Assembly: GCF_022180385.2 (NCBI RefSeq)
Contig: NZ_BQME02000002.1
Span: 992,001-1,056,000 of the forward strand
Source: Paenibacillus sp. L3-i20
GTDB lineage: Bacteria > Bacillota > Bacilli > Paenibacillales > Paenibacillaceae
Direction: 5' to 3'
DNA: 64,000 nucleotides
A model generated the notes under the pieces. That model did not search any database. It saw only the letters and a list, made by a program, of their open reading frames with translations, and was not told the DNA's origin. How positions within the stretch are numbered: the stretch's first letter is position 1; every line of letters starts with the position of its first letter. A program made the position numbers and the translations under genes. Shown here in pieces: positions 1 through 8,745 of this stretch.

Positions 1-7
1 ACTCATG

Positions 8-33
8 AAAAAAAGGAGCGAACGCATCGCTCC
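8..33 (-). terminator. Rho-independent terminator of the adjacent lipoprotein gene
   Basis: Read on the minus strand, a 6-bp perfect stem (GGAGCG/CGCTCC, arms 15-20 and 28-33) is followed by seven T residues (A-run 8-14). It lies about 30 bp past the stop codon of the minus-strand lipoprotein gene, so it most likely ends that transcript. Confidence 0.8.
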
Positions 34-61
34 ATTTACTCGATTAACGGCATATGTCGGA

Positions 62-505
62 TTATTGTGGCGCTAACTGATTGATCTGAGCTAACAACTC
101 GTTGATCTTATTTAAAGATTCTGGAATGCCTGTTGATTCAAAAGCGGCTCTTCCTTGTTCAATATTTGTTAAAGCTTTATCAATGCCTCCTTGCAGTGTC
201 TCGTTATACTGCACGATAGATTGATGTATTTGAGTTGCGTAATCAGGTACTGTGATACCTTCATAATTTACAACTTGTTCTTTCAAGTCAGTTAACTTTT
301 GTGTCAAATCAGTACGAGCATCAATGTCTGTTAATGCCTTTTCTGCCAACCCAGTCATCTCTTGTCCGAAATCAGTAACTGTTTGCATATAGTTAGTTGT
401 CTCAGTTGTGAAATTAACGGTTTGTTCGACACTTTCAAATAATCCGCAACCTGGCAAAATAAACAGCGCCATAGCCATTAGTATCGTTAAACCCTTTGTT
501 TTCAT
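62..505 (-). CDS. Putative lipoprotein (DUF6376-like)
   Basis: This encodes 147 aa. The N-terminus has a basic start (MKTKG), a hydrophobic stretch and a Cys at about residue 20 in the context ILPGC, which fits a type II signal peptide and lipid anchoring on the outer face of the membrane. The mature part is short, polar and predicted mostly helical, with amphipathic repeats from about residue 25 to 145. Length and lipobox resemble the DUF6376 lipoproteins of Bacillales, but that assignment is from memory and the function is unknown. It is followed by its own terminator and appears monocistronic. Confidence 0.65.
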   Translation of the reverse strand: MKTKGLTILMAMALFILPGCGLFESVEQTVNFTTETTNYMQTVTDFGQEMTGLAEKALTDIDARTDLTQKLTDLKEQVVNYEGITVPDYATQIHQSIVQYNETLQGGIDKALTNIEQGRAAFESTGIPESLNKINELLAQINQLAPQ

Positions 506-688
506 TTCGAATCCAGCCCCTTTATATTGTCATTTCTGATGGTATGTTCTAGGTACGTCTTATTGATATACCCATTTTATACTATACGGAAACGTCAAAC
601 ACTGGTTTCATCTGTACTTTTTCCATCATTACATTATATCTCGACACGTGCACGGTTTCAATCGGAAGAAATTAGCCGAAATGAAATA

Positions 689-711
689 CCCCGAGCCTCA
701 GTAGCGCGGGG
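689..711 (-). terminator. Possible weak terminator after the serine hydrolase gene
   Basis: The G+C-rich inverted repeat CCCCGAGC / GCGCGGGG (arms 689-696 and 704-711) lies about 30 bp beyond the serine hydrolase stop on the minus strand. It is followed there by a broken T-rich stretch (TATTTCATTTC), so termination is plausible but the U-tract is poor. Confidence 0.4.
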
Positions 712-742
712 GTAGTTAGGACAAACTAATTAACGTTATTAA

Positions 743-1888
743 CTACTTTAAACTCGACCAAATAATTTGTTTCGTACCTAGAATAGAAAGCGGAACCCAT
801 GAATAGATGGAAGGTACGAACATGATGACGACCATATCTTCGACTGGATCAACGAAAATACCAGAACGCCCTGCTCCTTCCATCTGGTATGTTCCAATAG
901 ATTCAAAGGATAAATGGTCAATCGATAAATCTATACCTAAAGCGTGCCCTTTGTCTTTGATTTTACCACCCCAGTGATAGGCTGGAACGTTGAACAAATG
1001 GCGTTTCGTAAGTAACTCGACAGACTTTCTACCTAATACACGCTGTCCTTCGAGTACGCCCCCATTCAGTAGCATTTGACCAACTTTCCAAAGATCATAC
1101 ATCGTTGAATAGAGACCGCTATCTGACTTCGGTGGCCGCTCTTCACCCTCTGGATATGTTCTGCTTAATGAATCGATATCGTATTGATCTACTGTTAGAA
1201 CTTCAGAATGCAGATACTCTGGTACATTGAAGAAAGTGCGCTCCAAATGAAGCGGGTTTATGATATGTTCTGTTACGAAATCCTCATATGACATCCCGGA
1301 TATTCGACTAATAATTTCTCCAAGTATTGCGAATCCAACAGTTGAATAGTTATAAGCTTCGCCCGGCTGACAGATGAGCGTACCTTGTAATATTTTACGT
1401 ATCCAACCGTCAGTCCCGCGAGCACCCCACCATTCACGAGGATAGGGCTCATTGTAATAACCAGATACGGGCATAATGCCAGATGTATGAGTTAAAACAT
1501 GAAAAATGCTAATAGTTTGGTGGGTTGGGTTATCGAATTCTTTAATAATTGTTGCAACAGGCTGATCAATAAATAATTTGCCGTCTTCAATTAGTTTGAC
1601 GATGGAAATAGCGGTGAACATTTTTGTAATGGATGAAAGTTTGCGAATCGAATCAGGCTGAAGTTCACCTTCGTTCTTTACACCATTTAGCGTGCCCATC
1701 GTCCTTGCTGCTACAATTTTGCCATGTCTTGATACGAGATATCCAGCGCCTTGAATTTGCTCTTGTATAAATAAATTTTCAAAATGTTTATCTAGCTTAT
1801 TAAGTTGTGTAGAATCCATCCCCACATCTTCAGGTGCAGCATCTAGAGGTCCTTCAATGATTCGCCAATTCGTAATCACTTCGTTCAT
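743..1888 (-). CDS. Serine hydrolase, beta-lactamase/PBP4* family (class C-like)
   Basis: This 381-aa protein has the penicillin-recognising serine-hydrolase signatures. The nucleophile motif SxxK appears as SITK near residue 87, followed by the HTSGI box near residue 133 and the second catalytic motif YNYS (Y-x-N/S type) near residue 180. A Gly-rich strand near the C-terminus (EGAGRSGIF) fits the third motif region. There is no signal peptide, so it is probably cytoplasmic and acts as an esterase or peptidase rather than a resistance beta-lactamase; the substrate cannot be read from sequence. A G-rich Shine-Dalgarno (TAGGGG) precedes the ATG. Confidence 0.85.
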   Translation of the reverse strand: MNEVITNWRIIEGPLDAAPEDVGMDSTQLNKLDKHFENLFIQEQIQGAGYLVSRHGKIVAARTMGTLNGVKNEGELQPDSIRKLSSITKMFTAISIVKLIEDGKLFIDQPVATIIKEFDNPTHQTISIFHVLTHTSGIMPVSGYYNEPYPREWWGARGTDGWIRKILQGTLICQPGEAYNYSTVGFAILGEIISRISGMSYEDFVTEHIINPLHLERTFFNVPEYLHSEVLTVDQYDIDSLSRTYPEGEERPPKSDSGLYSTMYDLWKVGQMLLNGGVLEGQRVLGRKSVELLTKRHLFNVPAYHWGGKIKDKGHALGIDLSIDHLSFESIGTYQMEGAGRSGIFVDPVEDMVVIMFVPSIYSWVPLSILGTKQIIWSSLK

Positions 1889-2220
1889 CCAATTCCCCTA
1901 CCCTTCATCTCATTAGAAATATATTGTAATTGATGGTATATATTTCAGTCTATACGAATTACAATTGTCTCTTACTTAGTATCACAAATCGATGATAACT
2001 ATCATTTGATTACATGCTTGCAATCTAATTGCTTTACAGTTTTTTTGTTAATGGCATTAACTATTTATTTTGTATATTGCTATTTCAGTCACACATTGAT
2101 AACAAAGCTGCCATTTCAATAGCTCTAACGAGTCATCTAGATTTTGCTATTTGAACGGTATAATAATGACTATAAAGTAGGAATTTATTCTTTCATTATT
2201 TTCAAAAAAGGGGTTTTGAT
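1889..2220. promoter_or_regulatory. Divergent promoter region with a 9-bp inverted repeat
   Basis: This 332-bp gap separates the minus-strand hydrolase from the plus-strand cytochrome gene, and no gene was found in it. A 9-bp inverted repeat (ATTGTAATT at 1923-1931, AATTACAAT at 1957-1965) flanks a TA-rich centre and overlaps a plausible minus-strand promoter (TTGTAA, 16-bp spacer, TATATA), so it could be an operator. On the plus strand a TATAAT at about 2159-2164 is a candidate -10 for the cytochrome gene, without a clear -35. Confidence 0.4.
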
Positions 2221-2580
2221 ATGTCAAAGTGGGTGATGGCGGCAATTGCAGGCTCAGCTGGACTTTTGGCGATTTATCTTTTGTTATTTCAACTGCCGCC
2301 CAAAGAGGAAGCCGTTGAACCATCAAGGACATCGATTCCAATTACGACTGTAGACATTGCTAGTGCGGAATCGGTATACAAAAGCAACTGTATGTCTTGT
2401 CACGGTGATCAATATCAAGGCTCCATGGGTCCCGCGCTTAAACAGGTAGGTAACGAGATGAGTCGTGAGGAAATTTATAAAAAGATCGTTGCTGGAGGCG
2501 GAGGAATGCCTAGCTTCAAAGGACGTATAGAAGATGAAGAGATAATTAATCTTACGAATTGGCTTGCAGATTTTAAATAA
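2221..2580 (+). CDS. Membrane-anchored c-type cytochrome, CccA (c550)-like
   Basis: This 119-aa protein has one N-terminal membrane helix (about residues 4-24) without a lipobox Cys, a short linker, and a single cytochrome c domain. The heme site CMSCH lies at about residues 57-61 and the distal axial ligand is probably the Met in GGGMPSF near residue 99. The helix anchor and length match B. subtilis CccA (c550) better than the lipoprotein CccB. It should face outward and pass electrons between the bc complex and a terminal oxidase. It is the only plus-strand gene in the first 27 kb and is followed by a terminator. Confidence 0.88.
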   Translation: MSKWVMAAIAGSAGLLAIYLLLFQLPPKEEAVEPSRTSIPITTVDIASAESVYKSNCMSCHGDQYQGSMGPALKQVGNEMSREEIYKKIVAGGGGMPSFKGRIEDEEIINLTNWLADFK

Positions 2581-2609
2581 ACTTGGCATTAACATAGATT
2601 ACAAACGAA

Positions 2610-2695
2610 ATGAGACTGTCTCAATAGTGATCGATACCTAAAATGATTGATGCAACAAGGGTATCTTCCACAGGCGATGACAGTCTCATTTTTTG
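2610..2695 (+). terminator. Terminator-like nested inverted repeat after the cytochrome gene
   Basis: A perfect 11-bp inverted repeat (ATGAGACTGTC at 2610-2620, GACAGTCTCAT at 2679-2689) encloses a second short stem (GATACC/GGTATC), and the right arm runs into six T residues on the plus strand. It probably terminates the cytochrome transcript. The outer arm resembles the CTGTCTCAA ends of the IS1182-type element at 28.1 kb, so an IS-derived origin is possible. Confidence 0.6.
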
Positions 2696-2723
2696 CTTAT
2701 AAACAGCTTTGAGGTTGCAGTTA

Positions 2724-3248
2724 CTACCACCCCAGTCGTTCCCTTAAAGATGTAATATGAGCGAGATGATGTCTTCCATGCCAGCAATAAACGCCTAAAT
2801 TTGTGTTCAAGGAGATGATTTCCTTAGACTCGGGGTGGAAAAAAGTGCGCTCAAATTGCTCATCCGTCATAGTTGTAAGTAAAGTGACCCATCTACGGTG
2901 CAATACTTCTAATAACTTCAATGACGTTTCAATAGGCTCATCAAAGGTATCTGAAAGTTCTGCCCAACGATCCTCAAAATATGGTCTAATTGTTGGGTTT
3001 TGTTCAGTTAGGGCAAGCTTGAAGCGAATATAGCTGTTCATATGGCTATCAGCAATATGATGAATGACTTGTTTAATATTCCATCCACCTTCTCGATAAG
3101 GTGTACGTAATTGTTCTTCCGTTAAACCGACTACAGCCTCAATTAATTTCGTCGGTAACTCAGCAATTTGATCAATCCACAGTTTCCGTTGCTCTAAGTC
3201 GATTACACTATTATAATCAAATGTCCCAATTGGAAATCGAATATCCAT
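2724..3248 (-). CDS. YfiT/DinB-superfamily metal-dependent protein (bacillithiol transferase-like)
   Basis: The 174-aa protein has the four-helix DinB/YfiT fold signature: an N-terminal PIG-x-F-x segment, then WxIKQVIHHIADSH near residue 58, then the metal-binding WHGRHHLAH near residue 155. In YfiT/BstA the ligands are one His from the first motif and two from the H-x3-H motif, and all are present here. Characterised relatives transfer bacillithiol to electrophiles; the substrate here is not visible. A close paralogue lies at 11409-11960. The gene appears to be transcribed alone, with a ribosome binding site (AAGGGGTG) just upstream. Confidence 0.8.
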   Translation of the reverse strand: MDIRFPIGTFDYNSVIDLEQRKLWIDQIAELPTKLIEAVVGLTEEQLRTPYREGGWNIKQVIHHIADSHMNSYIRFKLALTEQNPTIRPYFEDRWAELSDTFDEPIETSLKLLEVLHRRWVTLLTTMTDEQFERTFFHPESKEIISLNTNLGVYCWHGRHHLAHITSLRERLGW

Positions 3249-3381
3249 TCAAACACCCCTTTTTATTAGACTAGTAATTTCTATTCCCTTGTGATGATTA
3301 ATATTAACATGCTCGCAGTCACTTGCGAATACAGGAAATTACCAAAGGTTTGTATGATTTGAATAATGCGATTTCATTTGA

Positions 3382-4269
3382 TTATATTCTGCCAAATGCT
3401 CTGAGTGTAACAAGCCGATCCACTGTTAATGAACCACGCCATTCCAGACCCGCTATAGAACTTGTTTCTGGAAAACTAATAAGCCATCCACCGTCTTCCT
3501 GCTGTTGCTCAATTAGTGCATCCAAGTGCAACTCAATTTCCTCATCAGTAACGAATTTTCTAGCATAACTAGTTGGACTTGAAACATAATCCAGTACTTT
3601 TTGTACATATCCTTCAGCATATGGATCACGTTCAATAACACCTGGTTTCGCCAGCCACTCATCTAGCCGTTTCTTAACAGGGATTGCTCGAGCTTGATCC
3701 GGGGCTTGTTCCAAAAAGGAAATCCATTGTACAACATCGTGATATTCAGTAGGCTCCCTATGCTCTATTGATTGCCAAACATATTCTGCATTTCGTGAAA
3801 ACCATGCCTCTTTAAGCAAATCAGGACCTACTTTTAGTTTCAATAAAAGTGCTACAATATTTCCTGTCGGATTAAGTGAGGCAATGTCATCGGACTCAAT
3901 ATTCCACCATGGTGCATGTGGAAAGTCTAGTAAGTTTCGGAATGCTAGAGGCAGCCCACCTTCTTTTAGCGTGATATGCTCTAGATACCGAAAAATTCCG
4001 TCCATTATTTTAGTATCAATTGCACCTATTGCATCCATCGTATGTAAAGCGACTTCGGTAGGGACTGGCTGACTGTGTGGGCAACGTATATCCGGTTCAA
4101 GCCCATTTCCGAATCCTCCATCCGCATTTTGATAAGCTTGAAGTGCTTTTAATACTGCATCTTGCGACCCATCTTCAAAAAAATAGCTGAACCGTTGCCG
4201 ATCAATTAATCTTGCATTGTTATAAATAAATTGACGTGCACGCTCCAAAATTGTAATTGACTCCATCAT
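3382..4269 (-). CDS. Prenyltransferase/squalene-oxidase-like alpha-alpha toroid protein
   Basis: From the chosen start this encodes 295 aa. QNADGGFGNGLEPD (about residues 45-58) and QQEDGGWLISF (about 260-270) are QW-like motifs of the alpha-alpha toroid fold of terpene cyclases and protein prenyltransferases. The DxDD-type cyclase motif is absent and only a few repeats are visible, so catalysis is unproven. The reading frame is open 12 codons further upstream, but AGGAGG would then be coding; it sits 6 nt before the ATG at 4269, with another ATG at 4266. The gene follows the WYL regulator by 37 bp and is probably co-transcribed with it. Confidence 0.65.
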   Translation of the reverse strand: MMESITILERARQFIYNNARLIDRQRFSYFFEDGSQDAVLKALQAYQNADGGFGNGLEPDIRCPHSQPVPTEVALHTMDAIGAIDTKIMDGIFRYLEHITLKEGGLPLAFRNLLDFPHAPWWNIESDDIASLNPTGNIVALLLKLKVGPDLLKEAWFSRNAEYVWQSIEHREPTEYHDVVQWISFLEQAPDQARAIPVKKRLDEWLAKPGVIERDPYAEGYVQKVLDYVSSPTSYARKFVTDEEIELHLDALIEQQQEDGGWLISFPETSSIAGLEWRGSLTVDRLVTLRAFGRI

Positions 4270-4306
4270 ACTCATCCTCCTAAGTTTTATTTGGTTCGAA
4301 AACATG

Positions 4307-5245
4307 TTAAACAGACCTGTAGCGATTACAAATCTGTGAGGCTAACTCAAACAACTCGTCCTTGAGTGAAAGTGGCTCAATAACCTCTGCGTCAAGACCT
4401 AATTTGTAGAAAAATGAAATTGCCCACTTCCATTCAGAAATTGGACAATTAAATGAAAGCTGCCATTCATTCTCATCAACATGCCTAACGTACTGACCGA
4501 TGTCAGGATCTTGTTCCGCAATAAGCGCTCCTCGATAAGACAGCTTAGCGTGTATAAAAATTGTTTCGGTTACTTTCCTCTCACCTGCTAATGGCATATC
4601 ACAATTTGGTTTAGTTACTTGTCCATTATCCGCCTTCTTAATATCAAAAAAGCGATCAATTCGGAAAGTCCGCCTCTCTTCATGTTGAATGGAGTAGGCT
4701 TCACAATACCAGAAACCATATGCCGTGTAGACTCGCTCTGGGTGCAGCTGCAACCATCTTTGATTGCGCTCTGACCGATAATTGACATGAATCCACGATG
4801 AGTCTGATAAATACGAGAGAAGCTCTTCCAGTAGTGGGGTTTCTTGAGTTCGAATGGGCACATCCATGTCTAGTCGTTCTAACATCGGCTCAACCTTTTC
4901 GATAAGACTGGTCGGAAGTGTGGCTCTTATCTTGTCCATTACGGTCCAACGTGCTTGCTTGAAAGGCGTGTCCTTTAGCTTCGTTAAGGCATTTAGAGCG
5001 AACAGGATGGTCAGTGCTTCTTGGGCGTCGAATTGTAATGGTGGTAATTGGTAACCATCCATCATCTTAAACCCACCAGACGGACCAGTAGAAGCATAAA
5101 GCGGGATACCTATCTCAGAGAGTGCTTGCATATCTCGCAGTATTGTTCGTTTGGATACTTCAAACTTGGTTGCCAATGATTGAGCAGTTTCCGATCGTTG
5201 CTGCAGAGCTATTATAATCGCCATGAGTCTGTCTGATCTTTTCAC
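4307..5245 (-). CDS. WYL-domain transcriptional regulator (YafY-type, DeoR-like HTH)
   Basis: This 312-aa protein begins with a winged helix-turn-helix of the HTH_11 type (about residues 1-60, motif SKRTILRDMQAL), followed by a WYL ligand-sensing domain (about 135-215) and a C-terminal WCX extension. Such proteins bind DNA in response to small molecules or nucleic acids. The GTG at 5243-5245 is chosen because GAGGAGGGG precedes it by 6 nt; a longer frame runs to 5305 but would pass through the likely promoter (TATACT). It heads a two-gene unit with the toroid protein. Confidence 0.82.
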   Translation of the reverse strand: MKRSDRLMAIIIALQQRSETAQSLATKFEVSKRTILRDMQALSEIGIPLYASTGPSGGFKMMDGYQLPPLQFDAQEALTILFALNALTKLKDTPFKQARWTVMDKIRATLPTSLIEKVEPMLERLDMDVPIRTQETPLLEELLSYLSDSSWIHVNYRSERNQRWLQLHPERVYTAYGFWYCEAYSIQHEERRTFRIDRFFDIKKADNGQVTKPNCDMPLAGERKVTETIFIHAKLSYRGALIAEQDPDIGQYVRHVDENEWQLSFNCPISEWKWAISFFYKLGLDAEVIEPLSLKDELFELASQICNRYRSV

Positions 5246-5354
5246 CAGAATCCCCTCCTCCACAAACAAAGTATAGCATCGTATTGATGACAGCTTATAT
5301 GTCACTATTTATTAGTCTTAGCTAATAAAATCGCAAATCGCTTACGATGGTAGG

Positions 5355-5384
5355 AAAAAAGCCGCGATATGTTATCGCGGCTTT
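5355..5384 (-). terminator. Rho-independent terminator of yeeI
   Basis: A perfect 12-bp stem (AAAGCCGCGATA at 5358-5369, TATCGCGGCTTT at 5373-5384) with a 3-nt loop runs into six T residues on the minus strand, about 20 bp after the yeeI stop codon. Confidence 0.92.
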
Positions 5385-5406
5385 ACAAAGGCTAGAACAA
5401 GATGGA

Positions 5407-6126
5407 TTAATCTTCCAACTCTACATTATGGAATACTTGTTGAACATCTTCAAGATCTTCTAGTGCATCAATTAGTTTGTCGAATTGAACTTGTCCATCC
5501 GCTGGCATTGAAATGTAGTTCTGTGCTAACATCGTTAACTCAGCTACAGTAAACTGGTCAACGCCAACCTTCTTGAATGCTTCCTGCACAGCATGGAATT
5601 GATCTGGTGCAGCATAGACGATTACCGCTTCATCTTCTTCAAGAATATCACGTACATCCACATCAGCTTCAATCATAATTTCCATTACTTCATCTACTGT
5701 TTTACCGGTCAAGCCAAATACAGCAGTAGATTCAAACATATAAGCAACGGAGCCGGATACGCCCATGCTGCCGCCATTTTTGTTGAATGCTGAGCGGACT
5801 TCTGGTGCTGTACGGTTTACGTTATTAGTAAGCGTATCAACAATAATCATAGAACCATTGGGTCCAAAACCTTCATAACGAAGCTCTTGGTAATTATCAT
5901 CACCGCTGCCTTTTGCTTTATCAAGCGCGCGATCGATGATTGCTCTAGGTACGTTATACGTTTTAGCACGCTCAAGTACAACCTTCAATGCACGGTTGGA
6001 TTCTGGATCGGGTTCGCCCTTTTTGGCCGCAACATAAATTTCTACTCCGAATTTAGCATAAACTCTACTTGTATTGGCATCTTTAGATGCCTTCTTATCT
6101 TTAATATTATTCCATTTACGACCCAT
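5407..6126 (-). CDS. yeeI: YebC/PmpR-family protein, YeeI-type
   Basis: This 239-aa protein starts [20 protein letters not shown], which is characteristic of the YeeI branch of the YebC/PmpR family, and keeps YEGFGPNGS and NNVNRT in the central domain. YebC-type proteins have been described as transcription regulators and, more recently, as translation factors that relieve ribosome stalling at proline stretches. YeeI is the second Bacillales paralogue. An in-frame ATG lies 9 codons upstream, but the conserved MGRKWNN N-terminus and a GTGGGAT ribosome binding site support the ATG at 6126. A strong terminator follows. Confidence 0.93.
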   Translation of the reverse strand: MGRKWNNIKDKKASKDANTSRVYAKFGVEIYVAAKKGEPDPESNRALKVVLERAKTYNVPRAIIDRALDKAKGSGDDNYQELRYEGFGPNGSMIIVDTLTNNVNRTAPEVRSAFNKNGGSMGVSGSVAYMFESTAVFGLTGKTVDEVMEIMIEADVDVRDILEEDEAVIVYAAPDQFHAVQEAFKKVGVDQFTVAELTMLAQNYISMPADGQVQFDKLIDALEDLEDVQQVFHNVELED

Positions 6127-6223
6127 GCTGATCCCACTTTCTTCTTCATTCATTTATTCACTATCCATTATAACGATTTTTTGTCTGTTTGGACAGGTTT
6201 CTTGATTACTGAAATGTGCTCAT

Positions 6224-6883
6224 CTAGTCTTTTTTGTGAGCTAGTATTTTCCTAAGCGCTTCTCTTTTACTTAAAGGCTTTAGTTCATTTGTTTCTACGA
6301 AAGCAAGTACGGATGACGGGTTGTGGCCACCATAAGTGCGTAACGCCCAACCAATCGCTTTTTGATGGAAAAATTGTTTCGAATGCGCATGTCGACGCAC
6401 ACAGTCATATAACAGAACCTCATCCGTCTGTTTTTTATAATGTAGTTGATGAAGAATTGCAGTTCGATTTAACCACATATTGTCGGATTGTATCCATTTC
6501 TCTATATATTCCTTACGAGCATCAGAGTAATCTTTAAATAAATATCCAACAATTACTGCGATGGCATCAATCGTATCCCACCATGATTTTTGTATAATTA
6601 ACTGCTCAATCATCGGTAAATCTTCTGGCGTTAAATTCTTTTTAATCAGATCGAGCATGTCCACTGCAACAGATTGCAGCTCACGTTCTGGCATCTGCCA
6701 CAGCAGAGGAATCCATTCCTTTTGGAGCGTATATTGTTTCAAAAATGTCTTCATAATCTCTCTTCGCTCTGGTGCCTTAATGCCAAGATGAGTAAATTGA
6801 TTTTTCATATAGCTGTCCATCTTCACTGCGTTAGTCGCATTTCCACTTGAGCGATACTTCTCAATCATTATCTCGATACTCAT
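6224..6883 (-). CDS. DNA alkylation repair protein, AlkD family
   Basis: The 219-aa protein is all-helical and of AlkD length. It contains KSWWDTID (about residues 99-106), NMWLNRTAILHQL (about 134-146) and the C-terminal FFHQKAIGWALRTYG (about 171-185). In the Bacillus AlkD glycosylase, Trp and Asp residues in the equivalent of the WWDTID segment, plus a downstream Trp, line the lesion site. The family removes 3-methyladenine and 7-methylguanine by binding the distorted backbone with HEAT-like repeats. The ribosome binding site is GGAGGTTAAGT before the ATG. It opens the long minus-strand accessory array. Confidence 0.88.
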   Translation of the reverse strand: MSIEIMIEKYRSSGNATNAVKMDSYMKNQFTHLGIKAPERREIMKTFLKQYTLQKEWIPLLWQMPERELQSVAVDMLDLIKKNLTPEDLPMIEQLIIQKSWWDTIDAIAVIVGYLFKDYSDARKEYIEKWIQSDNMWLNRTAILHQLHYKKQTDEVLLYDCVRRHAHSKQFFHQKAIGWALRTYGGHNPSSVLAFVETNELKPLSKREALRKILAHKKD

Positions 6884-6935
6884 ACTTAACCTCCAGCTAA
6901 AGCTTCATAGCGTTTTCTATTAGCATTCCAACGAT

Positions 6936-7643
6936 CTATTGGAGTCTTCTTACGACATAAGTGATGCAATCAGAAGTTAGTGTGACTGGAATGTTCTGAC
7001 GCTCGATATCAAATGTAAGAGATTTTATTTGCTTACGCAGTATTTCCCATCCACTGTAATGATGCTCAAGAATGGCTAACATTCGTTCAGTGGGGAAATT
7101 CAGTTCGAACATAGGACTTAATTGATCAGTAGTACCCGCTACTACTTCAAGAATATTCGAATTTAAGATGATGCAATTAATGCCATTAACTTTTGTACCA
7201 GCCGCCATTTCTTGCAACTTTAGCTCTAATGCTCGTTCTGAACTTAAATGTTCTAGAGCAGATACAGCTACAATAAAATCAAATTTATATTTGCCAATAG
7301 AATATGATTCGATATCCGATTGGATTCCTTCTATACATTCTCGGACACTATATTGGTTGCTGTATTCATGAAGTCTACTAATTGCTGATTCTAATAAATC
7401 AACACCGATGACTTTACCTAACTTTGGCTTTAAATATTGTGCAATTGGAATCGTATTACGCCCTACGCCACAGCCTAAATCCAATGCTTGAGGATAATCT
7501 GACAACTGCAGCTTTGGAAGAAGGTCGCTAACGGTTTGCACTGGTTGATGCAGCCATGAACCAGGTGCAAATAAGGTATTGTTCGTATAACAGTTGTTAT
7601 GATACGTTTTCTCTTCATCTCTACTATAATTGATTCGATTCAT
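6936..7643 (-). CDS. Class I SAM-dependent methyltransferase
   Basis: This 235-aa protein has the Rossmann-type methyltransferase motifs: motif I ALDLGCGVGRNTIPIA (about residues 52-67), the acidic post-II residue in VIGVDLL, and FIVAVSALEHLSS (motif IV region, about 124-136). These bind S-adenosylmethionine. No substrate-recognition domain is recognisable, so the acceptor is unknown. AGGAGGGACAACG before the ATG is a strong ribosome binding site, and spacing to the neighbours is short. Confidence 0.8.
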   Translation of the reverse strand: MNRINYSRDEEKTYHNNCYTNNTLFAPGSWLHQPVQTVSDLLPKLQLSDYPQALDLGCGVGRNTIPIAQYLKPKLGKVIGVDLLESAISRLHEYSNQYSVRECIEGIQSDIESYSIGKYKFDFIVAVSALEHLSSERALELKLQEMAAGTKVNGINCIILNSNILEVVAGTTDQLSPMFELNFPTERMLAILEHHYSGWEILRKQIKSLTFDIERQNIPVTLTSDCITYVVRRLQ

Positions 7644-7685
7644 CGTTGTCCCTCCTATTACGACTTTCGTTAGATTCGTTAAGGG

Positions 7686-8663
7686 TTAACAATTTATTTT
7701 TTCTAAATATACGATGCTTAGATGTTCATGGATTGGTTTTTCACCCGTAGTAATGTATCCGAGCCTCTCATAAAGCTGAAGATTTTTATTACTTTTACTG
7801 CCAGTAAATAGTTCGTACTTCAAGCAATTTTTAAAGGATGCTTCGATGTCTGTCATCAACTGTTTGCCAATGCCTCTTCCTTGATAACTCGGATGTACGA
7901 TCAATTTGCCGATAATACAAGATCGTTCTGTTAATTTTGCTCTGACGGAACCGATGATTGTACCATCTATTACAGCTTTAAGAAAGATGTGATCTTCAAA
8001 CTGCTTTTGCAAATCTTCTAGCGTTTGGACAAGCGGTTCAATGGTATAGTCGTTGTATATTTCTGCTTCGCTTATATATGCAAGTTTTTGTAGAGCTAAT
8101 ATTTCGCCTGCATCTGCAATGGTAGCCTTCTCAACGACTGGAAGTGCGTTAATTGAATTTAATATAAGTCTCTTATCCTCTTCAGCATTACTTAATACAA
8201 CAGATTCTTCTATTTGTCGAGTGGGAACATTCCAATATATACGGAGTAAATGTTCCTTCTCTTCTTTAGATACTAGCCTGAACCCATATCGATTATAAAA
8301 CCGAATGGCCCAGCTTGCAGCTGCCCAAGTTCCTATTAAAATGGGCTTGGTCGTTTGCTGCAAAAGATGCTCGATTAAAGTTCCACCAATCCCTTTGCTT
8401 CTATGCGATGTTTTTACATATGCATGGCGAATTAAACTGACGTCACCCTTATCCTGTAAACCCATAATACCGATTAATTGCTCTTTTTCATCCAAATAAC
8501 CCCAAAAAACGACTCCATCATTTATTTCAGACTCTACTTCATTAAGACTCATATAAGGTTCATGATAACGATCTTCAGGTATTACCCCTTTGTATGCAGT
8601 AGCTGCATCGTTAATAATGTCAGAAATGATAGCTGCTTCTGATGATTGACATAATCTGATCAT
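7686..8663 (-). CDS. Tandem double-domain GNAT N-acetyltransferase
   Basis: From the ATG at 8663 (AGGAGG, 9-nt spacer) the product is 325 aa; the open frame runs 23 codons further upstream without a ribosome binding site. Two GNAT domains lie head to tail. The first (about residues 1-155) has the acetyl-CoA loop HRSKGIGGTLIEHL and a terminal FYNRYGF; the second (about 178-325) has YQGRGIGKQLMTDI and LYERLGY. Both keep the Q/RxxGxG/A pyrophosphate-binding motif, so both may be active. The substrate is unknown. Confidence 0.82.
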   Translation of the reverse strand: MIRLCQSSEAAIISDIINDAATAYKGVIPEDRYHEPYMSLNEVESEINDGVVFWGYLDEKEQLIGIMGLQDKGDVSLIRHAYVKTSHRSKGIGGTLIEHLLQQTTKPILIGTWAAASWAIRFYNRYGFRLVSKEEKEHLLRIYWNVPTRQIEESVVLSNAEEDKRLILNSINALPVVEKATIADAGEILALQKLAYISEAEIYNDYTIEPLVQTLEDLQKQFEDHIFLKAVIDGTIIGSVRAKLTERSCIIGKLIVHPSYQGRGIGKQLMTDIEASFKNCLKYELFTGSKSNKNLQLYERLGYITTGEKPIHEHLSIVYLEKINC

Positions 8664-8745
8664 AAGCAATAACCTCCTAAAATAGTTAATGGACAGATTA
8701 ATTAGATTTATACGAGTAGAATTGAAATGCATATTAGGGAAGGTC

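Noticed and set aside
527..715. Plus-strand 62-aa frame after the lipoprotein start region
   Set aside because: No ribosome binding site and no protein-like pattern; the region is more likely promoter and terminator DNA.
2323..2595. Minus-strand frame opposite the cytochrome gene
   Set aside because: It is fully antisense to a well-supported cytochrome c gene and has no family features.
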